In this document: piece by piece, positions 34,421-46,979 of the stretch | Position numbering within the stretch: the first letter of the stretch is position 1 | How the letters are laid out: the number at the start of each line of letters is the position of its first letter | Source: Callorhinus ursinus | Taxonomy: Eukaryota; Chordata; Mammalia; Carnivora; Otariidae | Assembly (NCBI RefSeq): GCF_003265705.1 | Contig: NW_020312817.1 | Span: forward strand, 46,789,627 to 46,853,626 | Direction: 5' to 3' | Length of the DNA: 64,000 nt | Notes under the pieces: model-generated | Databases searched by the model: none | Told to the model about the DNA's origin: nothing | The model's input: only the letters and a program-made list of their open reading frames with translations | Translations under genes and position numbers: made by a program

Positions 34421-34592
34421 GGGGCACCAGGGTGGCTCAGTCGGTTAAGCGTCTGCCTTTGGCTCAGGTCATGATCTCAGGGTCCTGGGATCTAACCTAG
34501 CTTTGGGCTCCCTGCTTAGCAGGAGTCTGCTTCTCCCTCTCCCTCTGTGATCTTTCTTGCTCTCTCTCAAATAAATAAATAGCATCTTAATA
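34421..34592 (+). mobile_element. CAN-SINE, sense
   Basis: 'ggggcaccagggtggctcag', 'ctttggctcaggtcatgatc', 'ttctccctctccctctgtg' and 'caaataaataaatagcatct'. The flanks are A-rich ('aggaaaagaaaa' / 'aaaaaagaaaa'). Confidence 0.94.
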
Positions 34593-35689
34593 AAAAAAAA
34601 GAAAATCAGCTTTGAATTATTAGCCTTAGGAAGAAAAAACAAGAGATTCTGTGTATTTGAAACAAAAGAACCAATAGAGAGAGACAGCGACAGGGAGAGA
34701 GAAAGAGGAGACCTTTCTTTGAAACAGTAAGCTCATTAGATAAATGTTAAATAGTATTTAGGATAGGGATAGAGAAATAAAGAGCGAAAATATAGTTACC
34801 ATGTTAATCATATGAAAAAGCTGAGGCGTTCTCCCATAAAATAGTCCAATACAAAAGAAATAAAATTTATGAAAGAAAATTTGAGGCCAACAATTGACTC
34901 AATGTTTTTTAATATCCATATACATTTATTAGTTATTAGTAAATCCAAAGGGAGAGAGAAGAGACAACACACATGCACAAATACAGAAGCATAATTGAAG
35001 AAAATATGCTAACACTTAAGAAAAAAATCATGGAAAGGGACCAAAGTGTCTTTGAAAATTATCATTAATGTGAGACAAGCACATTAATATGTGCAAATAA
35101 ATATTGAACTCAAAGATAGATAGAAGTACTAATTGTCACAAACTTGACAAAAGGGGAACATATTTACAAAGGAATTATGTTGTGGTTGTTTTCAGACTAT
35201 TTATTTGAGATACACGATACTGAAAGCAGTGAATCACTACCTTCAAATTCCAGGAATAAATATTTTAATTTAGCATCCTATAGTTGGGCAAACTTTGATC
35301 AAAAGTTAGGCAAAATAAATATATTCTTGACAAGTGGGGAGTTATAGAATATATATACCATGTATCTTCTCTGAAAAAAAAGTACTTAAATCTAAGAAAA
35401 GAGAAGACATGAATAAAAGAACGTGAGAATCCAAGTAAGTACAAAAACATGTAATTATGTTTAAATACTAAATAAATGCATATGATTCAGCTGGAAAATT
35501 TAAAGCAAATGTTAATAAGAATTCCAAAAATAGAGGAATCATAATGTTTGAATGAATGAATTTTCTTTTTTCCCCCTAAAATATATAAACAGAGGAAAGA
35601 AAAACAGTTAAGGGAATTTTAATAAAAGCAGTAAACAAGGATATTTTAGGCAAAAGCAGGATCTATGATATTAATATTTTAAAATTGCA
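34593..35689. other. A-rich spacer
   Basis: No gene was recognised. The sequence is A-rich and probably decayed L1 in part, without motifs firm enough to claim. Confidence 0.4.
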
Positions 35690-35930
35690 CATAATATCAA
35701 ACTAAAATTGTAATTGTATTTTACTGAGATTAAAGATACAATCTGACAAGATTAACTATAGAAACTTCTATGCACCCTAAACTATAATGATAAAACTATT
35801 AAATATAAAAGGACAATGAGTAATTTCAATGGGCATATTTAACAAACCCCATTCTGAAATAGGTAGATCAAGTCAACAAAACGAAGTCAGAAGACCTATA
35901 GAAGTTATGAGAGGTGTAAGCATATCTGGA
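35690..35930 (+). mobile_element. Old L1M ORF2 fragment, sense
   Basis: 'attaactatagaaacttcta', 'tgcaccctaaactataatga', 'taaaaggacaatgagtaatt' and 'gtagatcaagtcaacaaaac' resemble the ORF2 endonuclease part ('atctatgcacccaataca', 'agatcaagtagacagaaaat'). Confidence 0.5.
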
Positions 35931-36337
35931 CTTATTTAGATGTATTTAGAGTTTTGTGATTGAATCTGGCAATGAAATAATGTATTTAGCATATATTTAG
36001 CATATATTACTGTACTTTGCTTACTTAAGACCGATTCTTTTTTCCTTTTATTCCAATATTAATCTGACCATTTTTGAGACCGTATCAAGCTGATTTAAAT
36101 ATTATAACTTTAGAGTGGTTTCATATTGGCCAATGCAAATTCACCATTATTATTTTTCTCAATAAAAAATGTTATAGTTAGCCTTGCACAGTTCTCATGT
36201 AGTCAAATTCTAAAGGTGATCAGATTGGGGCTAATGAGATATTTTTACCTTTATAAATGAAAATAAGGAAATGTTTGTGATGATAATATTGAGTTTCCCA
36301 TCCATCTATATAGCTTGTTTTCTGCCTCTCGCTAAAC

Positions 36338-36546
36338 TTACTATTTTTATTATTTTTTTTAAAGATTTTATTTATTTATTTGACAGAGAGAGACACAACG
36401 AGAGAGGGAACACAAACAGGGGGAGTGGGAGAGGGAGAAGCAGGCTTCCTGCCGAGCAGGGAGCCCAATGGGGGCTCGATCCCAGGGCCTGGGATCATGA
36501 CCTGAGCTGAAGGCAGACGCTTAACGACTGAGCCACCCAGGCGCCC
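36338..36546 (-). mobile_element. CAN-SINE, antisense
   Basis: 'ttaaagattttatttattta', 'aacgagagagggaacacaaa', 'gggatcatgacctgagctga', 'gagccacccaggcgcccc'. TSD 'cctctcgctaaac' (36325-36337) and 'cctctcactaaac' (36547-36559), one mismatch. Confidence 0.97.
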
Positions 36547-36559
36547 CCTCTCACTAAAC

Positions 36560-37465
36560 AGTAATTTGCTTCTTGGATTCTTCCTGTATTACGGAGTTTC
36601 CATCTCACCTGCAGCCTGGAGCTTCCTCTACTCTGTGCCATTAATTAACATCCTTTCTTCTACCTCTTCTTTCCTAGAAGTGCACTGTCCATAATTGCTC
36701 ATCTCCACTGCTTCTTGCTGCTCCTTCAAGTTATTTCCCTTTGTATTTCTTTACAGAAAATTAAATGTGTTCATCAAAAGGAGTCAAGGCATGAGTTTAG
36801 TTCCCCATCTTGAATTAAAAGCTACTAAGTGTGTTTAATTTGCATTTTGCATTAGGAATCCAGCCACAGGAATCATTTTGGTAGGAAAGTAAGGCCAACA
36901 AATTCACTTAAGTCAAATTTTGTCTGGGTATATATGTTTGGAGCTGCAAGCAGGATCATGATTAGTTACTATATAAAGAATATAAAGTGTTTTGCATAGA
37001 ATTTCTTTTACTTGTTTTGATTCAAATCATGTGATTTTGAGATGCATACAAAAGCTAATAAAGAATCTGATTTGAAATTATTCTCTCTAGCAAATGTTAT
37101 CAAGAATGATGATAAAAATCAGTATGTATTTTTCCAGTAAAGGTAAAAATTTACCTAGAAAATTACCTATTACCAATTACCTAGTAATTGACCAAAAGAT
37201 CACATATATTTTTAGTTTTAATTCTATAATTGTATATCACTTTAACTTTACTTATCTCAAAGAGTCTTAATAAACATCTATTATTTACTTAAGGGGAAAA
37301 GTAATAGTTTCACTTAAACAGATGTCTCAACTTCTTCCCCTTGTTTCAGGAATTTAAACAGTTTTGGAAAAGGAGAGTCTGAAGAAGAGAGAGCTTAAAA
37401 ATAATTAGCTGGTCAGTGCTTACATAGGATGTAAAAACAGATCTCTCTCACTAAAAGCCTCCAGA
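36560..37465. other. Unassigned spacer
   Basis: A pyrimidine-rich, more complex block at 36560-36780 is followed by AT-rich sequence. No gene or nameable repeat was seen. Confidence 0.4.
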
Positions 37466-37467
37466 CA

Positions 37468-37580
37468 GTTCATCATTGTTCTATTTTACAAGCCCATGAA
37501 AAGAAAGACTCTAGAGTTTACCAGAACAATGCAGTTAGTCAAAGTTGGGATTCTAGTGCAGAAGTCCTCTGGATCTTCCT
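37468..37580 (-). repeat. MIR fragment, antisense
   Basis: 'tctattttacaagcccatga', 'aatgcagttagtcaaagttg' and 'ggattctagtgcagaagtcc' resemble the antisense MIR core and 5' part ('ttttacagatgagg', 'gggattcgaacccagg'). Confidence 0.5.
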
Positions 37581-38925
37581 AAGTTAGAAATGATAATTAA
37601 TTGTCATGTACATTAAAATTGACATAGGTTAAATGATGTCTTATAAAATTTATTTATTTATGGACATAATACTCATTTATTTTAATGCATTGATATCACA
37701 AAGCTTTGGGAAAATTGTATCACTGAACCCTCTTGTACTGATAAATTTGTAAAGAAAAGACATTATTTTAGCTGACTCTTTCCTTTGACTTTGTGGCTGT
37801 TACTAATTAATAATGATAAATATGATGCAAGGTGAAATAATTTGATTGGTCCAGTTTATTGGGGGATGCTACAGTGTTCTTTGTGCTTTTGAGTATCCGC
37901 TGCATGACACCATCACCACACAGACTGCACTTCCTTTTTTCTGCCTGTCTATGTCATGTGTACCTGTGTTCTTTCCTAGTCTAAAAATATTCCATTTCCT
38001 GCAGAATATTTACAAGCCTTGATAGACTACATGTTTCCCATACTTGCTTGTGTTACTGCTTCTACATTACATAATACATTCTTACCACTCCCCAGTTCCA
38101 GACAAATTTATCTCTCTGAAGGCTTTCCTGTTCATTGCAGGTCTTTCCTTCAGTTCTCAGAAGTTTACTTGCATTTATCTTCTGCAACCCTTATTAGATG
38201 CAATTCATGCTACCCTATATTTTGTATTTTCATCGAATCATAGCTTCCCAGGCAAACCTAAAAAAAAAAAGACTGTGATTTGTACTTTCAATCCATCATG
38301 ACACCTACCACAGTTCTATATATATATATACAAGGCTCGTAAAATGCAAACAAAATACCAAAACATATGTTAGTAGCATTTAGAAATACGATTTTGCATT
38401 TACTATATCACCCCTGAGTTTGGCTTACTTTATAACTTTTGATATATTTATAGCTCTAAACAAGTCACATTTACAAATGTCATTTATGATGTATATTTTT
38501 ATACATCTGCAAAAATATAAAAATATATAGAATATAATTTATATAGGTTATATATTATATATAATCATATATAATATACTTTGTATCTAATATATAGTAT
38601 TTTATGTATAATAGTAATTAAATTTGATAAATTCTATTTATCCATATACCCATTTGTTCATTGATCTGTTCAATTAATGTCTATTGATTTTATACTTTAT
38701 GTTTCATAGGAAAAGAGAAGTAGCTATGTAAACACTCAGAATCAACCAAGACTCTTCAAACCTTCATGAAAATAAAAATATTTCAGTATGTAGTGTAGTA
38801 TGTGAATGATGCTGAGGTATATTACGGAGAAGCATCTTTGTAAGTCATGTTAAGGTGTTTGGATGTTATTCAGAGATAGGGCTTCATTGAACAGTTCAAA
38901 TTGGAGGTATTATGATTAAATTAAA
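37581..38925. other. Unassigned; AT-palindrome-rich near 38.5 kb
   Basis: No gene was recognised. The stretch 38030-38270 is weakly L2-like. 38500-38620 is a dense run of 'atata' palindromes able to extrude cruciforms. Confidence 0.4.
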
Positions 38926-38929
38926 AAAA

Positions 38930-39160
38930 TGGCATTTTGGTTCTACCTCGATTCCAATCTCAGCCATGCCACTAAGATTTATTAATTTATGGCAAGAAAC
39001 CTCTGTATGCTTCTGTTTGCTCATTTTAAAATTGGGGTAGTATTAATACCTATCTTACAGAATCATTTGGAGTATAAAATGAGTTAATATTTAATGCTTA
39101 GAAAAGTGCCTAACACATAGTCAGTGCTAATAAATGTTAAATATTTTTATTCTTCTTTGA
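38930..39160 (+). repeat. MIR, sense
   Basis: 'aatctcagccatgccactaa', 'cttctgtttgctcattttaa', 'aattggggtagtattaatac', 'aaatgagttaatatttaatg', 'aaaagtgcctaacacatag' and 'gtgctaataaatgtta' follow the MIR consensus in order over about 230 bp. Confidence 0.85.
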
Positions 39161-42100
39161 AATATTTATTTTTACAGAAGAATGGAGAGTAGTAGAACAT
39201 AGGAAGCCCATAGGAAGATGGATCAACTAAAACCATGTTAATGTAAATGAAACAAACAAACAAAAATGTTGGTAGATTCTGATTCCACCATGAATATTAT
39301 ATCGCTTCCACTAAATTGGAAGTTGAATCTGTCTTTGGTCACTTTAATCTCATGCAGCTGCTAGAACAGACAACAAAGGGGGGCCCTGTGCTGCCTGGGG
39401 TATCTGATTCTCACTATTAAGGGCAAAAAGTATAACTCTTTCACAAAGAGGGCAGAGAGGACTATTAGTGAGACCCTGTGAATCCTTGAGATTCCTCCTA
39501 ATATTATCATATCTAGTAGTAAAAGTTATTGGAAGTCTATAGTAAAATAGCATCACCAAGTATTCAGATCTTTTAAGAATGAAGATTCAGTTACCCTCAC
39601 TAGATAAGAAATCCCAGTAAAAAAATTCCCTGAATGAGAAGGAAATATAAAGTGGGTAGGAGAGGAAGGAAATCATAAAGCCCAATAATGGCTCCACGAA
39701 TAATTGCAGAAAAACGGACTGAAGAATTTACCTCCCTGATTTTCCTTTCTCTATCATGTGTATAGTGAATAAATAAATATATATGTGTATGTATATGTGT
39801 ATATACATATACACCATACTTTATATACATATACATATTAAACATGGTTTCATATTTATATTATAAATATGTATTATAAATATGCATTTAGATCTTTTCC
39901 TCTTATTTTTCTTAATTTTATTTAAGCATTGTAGGTCATAGTTAAAATTACAATTACTTCTTAAATTACAAAATTTCAAGTAAATATAGTCATAAAGGAG
40001 TGAGCAACACTCAAGTGATTCAGGACTTTGAGATGGATGCAGTAACTGTTGAGACCTCCAGTTGCACCATTTTCCAAAGGCAGTGAGAGAATTATCATTT
40101 GTATGAAGGATAGTAACAATATGCTGGAAGGGATATTGTTGATGTTGGTGGAAGTGGTGGTGTTTGGAGGCTTATTTTTGGAAAATGAAGTATTTTGTGT
40201 GAGATAATCAAGTTTTGGACTCCAGGAAAGACATGTGATTTGAGTCCATTTTGAACAATTACTTTCTATTTTTAAAATTTCTGTCAGTATGAGTCCATCT
40301 TCCCTAGATAGGGCCAACTAAATGTTCATCCCCATGCATTTTTAAGGCTTGGGTTCAGAGCAGTGTCAGTGGTAAAAAAGAATTGATCTTTTGAGAAGTG
40401 CAGCCACCATGCTCGGCAGTTGTTTAAGTGTAACATATGGAAAAGAGAAGGATGACATCAGTTTTGCATTTTGTAAATATTGTTTAGGTTGCAATTTGAA
40501 TGAAAGATTGGAGGAGGGGTGGAGAAGAGTACATGAAGATGGGGCATTTAGAAAAATTATTGGGGTAACCTAGTCAAGAGATGGTGGTGATTTGCACTTG
40601 GGTTAGGATGATGACTCTGCAGGGAAGCATGCTGACTGAAAAGGTACTTGCAGATAAAGTTTGAAAAGCTTCTTTATGAATTTATAGGAATGGTGAAGGA
40701 GAGGGACTTAGAAATGCTGAATCCAAAGCATAGGATTAACTAGATGGATGTCACATGGAGTGATCATATGCTGTGAGCACATTTGATAGTGTATTTTTTA
40801 AAGTAGTATGTTGGAATAATTATTGTCAGCTATGAATAAAAAAATATATGAGAAAGCCTTATAAAAATAATCCACTGACAAAAGTAGAGAAAAGATAGTC
40901 AAAATATGCTGGGATTCCTCCCACCCCCCTAAAACCAACAACATAGTTCTTGTCTAAACTCTTCATATTGATAGATTCCTTTGAACCAAGATTTCCTTAA
41001 GAATTGCTTTCATACATGGAGGCATGTGCAAATGGAAATAAAATACCATATATCAGTTGTTCCTCTGAGCTTTTCCATGGGTAATTTTTGTCCTTGAATG
41101 AATTACTTTACTTTAAAATGAATTATTTTCATAAAGTAAGATGTTAATTTTACAATTAAGAAATTAGCCAATTAACCATATTTTTCAATGTCAGTAAGAA
41201 TGCAGGTTTCTCTTCTAAACATGATAGGCATAAAGTAATTATAAAGAGAGGTGATTAGAGTCGGTTCTGGCTCAGGAAAAGTCAACTCATCTGCTCTTCT
41301 TATGAATTTAAAAAATTACTAATGTTTATTTCTTGGCTTTTTGACAAGTTTTTTTCATGATTCACTGTATAGAAAAATTATTTTTGTTTGTAGAGAAGAT
41401 GAATTGTGGCTTTAACAGAGTACTTTCATTTCCATAGTGCTTTGCTTTCACATGATCTCGTGTGAAGTGATTTTATTAGCTGTGTGCTAAAACAAACTAA
41501 ATAGAAAAGAAAATTCAAGATGTAAAATAGAGACTTCTCTTCATAAAAAAGAGCATTAACAATTCACACAAAATATATATATCCATGTTTAGATCTGGAG
41601 ATTGGTTTTGATTATCAAACTGAAATATTATCAGCATCATCAGCATCATTACCAAAAATATCAGTGACAAAATTATAAATTTTTTCTTAAAAGATTACAT
41701 TAGTATGTTCTTCATGTGCATCTGTTTAAATATTGGAAACCTCATCCCATTATGTAATGTTTAAACTTTAACATAATTAAATTAACTATATGTATTATAA
41801 ATTAATTAAAATTGTATTTAAAATTTAAAATGTTTATAATACAGGCTTTTATTTTTGTTTTGGTTTTCTAAATGAATTTTTTTGTACCTTACTTTTTGAT
41901 AATTGTCTAATTTTAGTTTAGAGCCTTCTTGCCCTACATTGTGAAAGCTCATTTCTGTAATCTTCATATTAAAATCTATAGAGGAGATTTACATACCCTC
42001 TTCAAATGGTTTACAATTCATAAAGTGTCCACATTTAATGATAATTTTATAGATGTTGGTAATAAAATAATTTATTAAATTACTAATTAAAAAAGACATA

Positions 42101-43820
42101 AAACTAAAATCATGTGAACAGTGAGTTCAAGAGAAGATATATTATACATTAATGACATAGGCCCTTAGGCAAAGTTTTATCAGTTGTGAAAAAGTAGTAT
42201 TATGTACCCCATCTACTAATTTTCCTCCCCATTTTTCCTGTGTCTTCCTATCTCCTGGCCAATCTATTTCAAGTTGAGTAATATTAGCATTGAAATCAAC
42301 CTAAATATAAACTTGCCAAAATGTCTTATGCTTTAAATATCTATTCACTTATTTATTGACCTTTCTTACAAACTATTATCACTGCCTGATATAGTTATCT
42401 TCCTCGCTTGCCTTGAAGCAGAACACATTTGTTATGGGTGACTAGATATCACATCTTCAAGATTTCAAGTCAATAGGGACAATAGCCAAATGTTTCCTTT
42501 TGCTCTAAGTCATGTTATTTAATGGAGAAATGATAAGGTGCTTTTGTAATACCAAACAGTGGTCTGGACTGAGGTGATCTTTCCAAATTCACAATAGATT
42601 TTCCATTAAATATTATAGTAGTTAATTTTGGATCATAAGAGACTTAATCCAGCTAATCTTGTCTTTGCTGCTCCAAGGATGCTACAGTCATGTTTTTTGT
42701 CTTAAGCCTTCTGAGTGTTTGAGACAGAAAAAAAAACAAAACAAAATAAAACACGTTTTTGAGGAATCATGTATTAGCTCACATAGACAGGAACAATTCC
42801 AAATGTCAGTGTTCAACATTTAAGAATAGTGTTAAGTTGGATTATAGGGTAGGGAGAAATGAGGAAAGAAGGGAAGCAGAGAAATCATTAAGTCTAAGTT
42901 AAATGCAATTTGGAAGATAACTGAGTATTGGCTCAGCCAATCTGAGAGGTGTCAGAAAAAAAGTATGCCTCGTACAGTATGTGTGTCAACCTCCTCAGGA
43001 ACAATAGCCCAGTCATAGTCTGACTCTAGGAGCCCGCCTGCCTGACCCTGTCAGGTAATTGCTGTTTTTTTTGTTTGTTTGGTTGTTTTTTTTTTTTTTT
43101 TGAGTAATTTACATGACTCCTCTTTATTTTATTCCTATTATCTCTACGATGGAGGAAAATACTATACGAAACTTGTAAGGAAGAAGTGAATTAAGACCTA
43201 TGAAGTGCTTAAAAATATGCCTACCACTGATAATGATAATGATGATGATGATGATGTTGATTTCTTTGAGTCTACGTTAACATCCAGAACTCCAAGGTCT
43301 ACCATATAAATCGATTATTCTCGCTCAGGCAATCTAAAAATCCAGGTGTAACACAGGCACACCAAACACCAAACTTTGGTTGTATTGGAAGTGAGTGAGC
43401 CAGGGAAGATAAGAGTATAAGGGAAAAGATAGGAATACAATACTAGATGGATCACTCAGTGTTACTTTTCTTGGCTTTATGCATCTGGCCGAAATATAAT
43501 AAACAAATCTCCCTGATATTTCACGGTGCTATTGAAGCCATTCTATCTCAGATAAGTCTTGTACTTACCTAGATTGCTCTAATAACGAACTACACTAGTT
43601 TTTTCTATTCTTTCCCACCTAATTCCTTAATATTCCAGTGCAACTAAAGATAATAGTTGTATGGGGTCTTATAGTATTTAAAATGCTTACACATTAATTA
43701 TCTCACTACATTTAATTTATCTTATTTGGATGGACAACTTGATTGTTCTTAAGTGCAACTCCAACAGAATCAACACCAAACTTTTCCATTATTCCTATAT
43801 TTATGAAGTTTATTACTATT
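39161..43820. other. Long SINE-free, gene-free AT-rich region
   Basis: No gene, SINE or confident L1 was seen in this 4.6 kb. There is an 'atatatgtgtatg' simple repeat at 39776-39840 and a (GAT)n tract at 43228-43260. The short open frames resemble nothing known. Confidence 0.45.
43228..43260. repeat. (GAT)n microsatellite
   Basis: 'gataatgataatgatgatga' continuing as pure 'tga' units. Confidence 0.9.
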
Positions 43821-43821
43821 A

Positions 43822-44371
43822 AATTTTGTTTTGGTTGTCAAATCCTTTATTAAATTATTTTCCTTTGTAGTTCTGAACTAGCTGAGCATTCCACTGCACC
43901 ACAGTTGATATTATCAATGATGTCATGAGGGTGGCTGCAATCAACGTTACAGGCCCCACAGATCGGGCAGTCCTCAGGATCTCTTTAATGGTTCCAGAGA
44001 GTTTTCTGGCTAAAAATGACTAAATATTGGGGCTGATTTTGACAATCTCATCAAAAGTGGTATTTCCACTGTACTTAATGTTTTTCTGCTTCTTTCTGTC
44101 TTTTGGTGGTTCATTGAGTGCTTTGATAACCAGGGCAGAGGCAGAAGGTAGCACTTCAATCTGGATTTGTCTGTTCTGAATGGTCAGTTTCACTGTCATC
44201 CTCAGACCCTTCCAATTGCTGTTGCCTTAGCGATATCATCAACAACCTTTTTTGAAGATCGACCCAGTAGGTTGATCTTTGGAGCCAGGACAGAGGAAGC
44301 ACTGACTTCCCCACTGAGGTGCACCTCAGGTATTCAATTTTGATCTGCTTGGGGCTGAATTTAGGTGGCCT
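43822..44371 (-). pseudogene. RPL12: RPL12 processed pseudogene (60S ribosomal protein L12)
   Basis: The minus strand carries an intronless copy of the mRNA for large-subunit ribosomal protein L12. The start position (44369-44371) reads AGG in place of ATG, followed by codons for PPKF. About 44110-44200 translates as '[19 protein letters not shown]', followed by '[11 protein letters not shown]', both close to RPL12. It is broken: 2-bp insertions near the N-terminus and at about 43952-43957, a 1-bp loss in the 'KATGDW' region, an in-frame TAG at 44020-44022, and the natural stop changed to TCA at 43874-43876. The 3' UTR is included, with AATAAA at 43846-43851 and a decayed A-rich tail at 43822-43832. 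Lack of introns plus the tail show it is a retrocopy. No promoter is visible and it is certainly non-functional as a protein gene. Confidence 0.95.
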
Positions 44372-45220
44372 GGTGGAGGTGTCTGGTGTTCACATGAACT
44401 TGTATTTGGACAACTGTCATCAAGACAGTTGCACCTTTCCCTCCTCTGAGCCAAAAGCCAAAAGCTACTATTAATTTTTTTAAAAATCATTTTGACAGTA
44501 ACTTAAGTTTTCATTGAAAATTTAGGAAATAAAAATATAACTTAAAAAATACCCAGAAAGGCATCATTAAGCAATTAGATCTCATTTTTTATTTTCCATC
44601 TTTGCATTTCATCCATTTTGAAATTATGTTTTTGCAAGGTGTGAAGCAACCATTTTTGTTAATGGTTAGACAGTTGAAGCAACGCCACTTACTGAATAAG
44701 CTGACATTTACCACCTATTTTAAAACTTTAACATAATCACAATCTGCATTTGGATGATTTCTTGGCTCTCTATTCTTGAAATTTTTCTCTTTCATAAAAT
44801 TCACTTTTAGTCTGAGTAACAGAAAGTTCTAATTATTAAAGCTTAATAACATATTTAAATAACTTAAAGAACACATGTTCCCCCATGACTCATCTACTTC
44901 ACAATCTTCCTGGCTGTTCCCTACATAAATATATTTTCATTGTTAAAGAGGGAGCTAATGAATAGATATGTATATGTATGTGAATGTATATGTGTGTGTG
45001 TTAACCTTGATATACAGTTAGGTCCATATGTTTCAATTAGTATTTACATATTAGGAAATAAATGTTTTCTTTGTGATTAATTTTAGTTTTTCTTATATAA
45101 ATATTTAATTCTTTCTAAAATCAAATTTATATAACAAGATCTGTTCCCTTCTAGAATCTAAAGTGTATACTAACAAATTTTCTATTTTTCTGTCTATCCA
45201 GCCATCTATCCATCTAATAT
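44372..45220. other. Unassigned spacer
   Basis: No gene or nameable repeat was seen. The 44372-44460 part may be remnant 5' UTR or flank of the pseudogene. There is a short 'tatatgtatgtg' repeat at about 44965-45000. Confidence 0.4.
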
Positions 45221-45221
45221 T

Positions 45222-45300
45222 GTGTATGTGCAAGGCTATTAATGCAGCATTATTTGTAAAAGATTGTAGTAGAGCCCTAAGAAGTGTCCATCAGGAACAG
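45222..45300 (+). mobile_element. Old L1M fragment, sense
   Basis: 'gtgtatgtgcaaggctatta', 'atgcagcattatttgtaaaa' and 'gaagtgtccatcaggaac' match the L1M segment 'gcagcattgtttgtaatag', 'aaatgtccatcaataggg'. Confidence 0.6.
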
Positions 45301-45860
45301 AACTGGAGAGGAAAATAGCAGCTATGCAGGAGCAAGAAACTCCACCTGGATCTTTCTCTCTTCCATCTCCTGCAGAACATGTAGGAGAGCAAAATTTGCC
45401 ACTGCGAAATGTATCTCTTTGGCAGGTGGATTATTTTAGACTGATTATGTTTAAGAAACAGAAGGCTCAGGCAGAATGTTTGACCCTCTCTCTAACTGCC
45501 TAAAAGTATTTAGGTAGAAGACTTGTTTCAGGAAGGGAGTCAACACTATAAATAGCTATAGTTTAATAGGACTAGGTGTGATAGACAGGAAGGAACCTAG
45601 CAAGGCCTATTCAATCAAAGTCCTATCTCCCATTGTTTTCTGGATGGCTCAGCAAACATTGGTTTACCAAACATTTACTCTTTCCATTCTCCCATGAATT
45701 GTTGTCCTTCCTTTTGTAGCCCTAAATCCCTACCCCTCCTTCTCCTTAGTTCAGAATGACATCTATACCTCATTTGCTAATCTGTGTCATGTCAATTTGT
45801 TTCTCAGACCAGCCAGAAGAACCTTGAAGGGTAGGGGTTTGTCCTCCCCAACAAACAAAA
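45301..45860 (+). mobile_element. Possible endogenous-retrovirus solo LTR
   Basis: About 560 bp of distinctly more complex sequence ending 'ccttgaagggtaggggtttg' 'tcctccccaac', which resembles the 3' end of a mammalian ERV LTR. It contains a MEF2-like 'ctataaatag' at 45546-45555. I could not fix the family, borders or TSD. No retroviral coding sequence adjoins it. The assignment is an inference from style of sequence. Confidence 0.35.
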
Positions 45861-46950
45861 GTTTTAATCTGTGGTGGGAAAGGCAACAATCACTGCTTTT
45901 CTCTCTCTCTTTCCCCTATTTTAAGGATACAAAACTTTTACTATACATAGTTTTAGAAGTGGGTAAGGAGACAGTGCAAATGTGCTTAATTTATGTCCAT
46001 CTGGGCAGGTGGGAAAAAAGTGGACCAAAGGAACTACTGGAATGTATTAGGAAACACATATGGGAGCTGGGAGAAGAGAACAGGGCAGGGAAAGTGGGCA
46101 GGAGTAATTGCTCAATCTGGAGCTCTAGATAGAGGCAGGAAATAAACGGAATGTCCACACTCATTGACACCCAGGGAGAATACCTTGTCTAAGGCTTATC
46201 CTTAATCAGAATAGCAAAAACCACACACCACCACCAAGTAAAGAACCCGCAGATAAAAGGTAACAGCACAATACAGCCGGGAGACAGGAGAAGACCTGAG
46301 CAAGCATGTAGTTTACTGTGGCACTATTTGTCTACACTGTGCAAGAGTCATCAAATTCCTGGAGAGATACCTTTTGTGTAGGAGAGGGCTGGTTTAGCAG
46401 AACAATACCTGTTCTTTTCTGAGTTTTAGGTCTTTTCTTTGTGCTGTGCCTCAGAGGAGTCTCTTTGCATAAGCTTCTTAAATGAATGGGGCTTTTTCTA
46501 TAATATTTATTTATGGAATTACTTTGACATATAGAAAACTCAATTTTTATATAGTTTGTCTTGATAGTTTAATGTACTGTCTTGATAGTTTAATGATTTG
46601 TAAGTTCATTTTCCATGATTTTCTTCAGGATTATTATCAGAGTTTGTATTCTGAAATGCCAATTGAGTAAAACGAGCCTTAACAGTTCATAAAAATTCAT
46701 AATAAAGTAGAGCTTAGAATTATAATATCTTAATTTGGAAGACAGTTCGCATATATTTATTTTTCTAGTTCTCTTACTAAAGTGGCCAAAGAACATGAGG
46801 ACAGACATCTACTAATTCACACTCCACAGAGGTAGCACTAGAGTGCTCTGCCAATTACAAAGCACATATATAATGCCTGCCTTGCTCCCCTGCGTTGTCA
46901 CTTAGTTTTAAAAAATAAAAAGTGTGTACTCAGTCACATGACTGTTTTAA
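45861..46950. other. Unassigned region with a 21-bp tandem duplication
   Basis: No recognised gene. The 111-codon frame at 45797-46132 has no known domain. At 46558-46599 the unit 'tgtcttgatagtttaatg' plus three bases occurs twice in tandem. Confidence 0.45.
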
Positions 46951-46979
46951 AGTTAAAGCTTTGAGCCAGTGTCCTTTGT

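Noticed and set aside
38500..38620. Palindrome-rich AT block as a replication origin or a specific hairpin
   Set aside because: Low-complexity 'ata' runs give such palindromes by chance, and nothing else supports a function.
45797..46132. 111-codon open frame on the plus strand
   Set aside because: No recognisable domain, it starts inside an LTR-like block and is of a length expected by chance in 64 kb.
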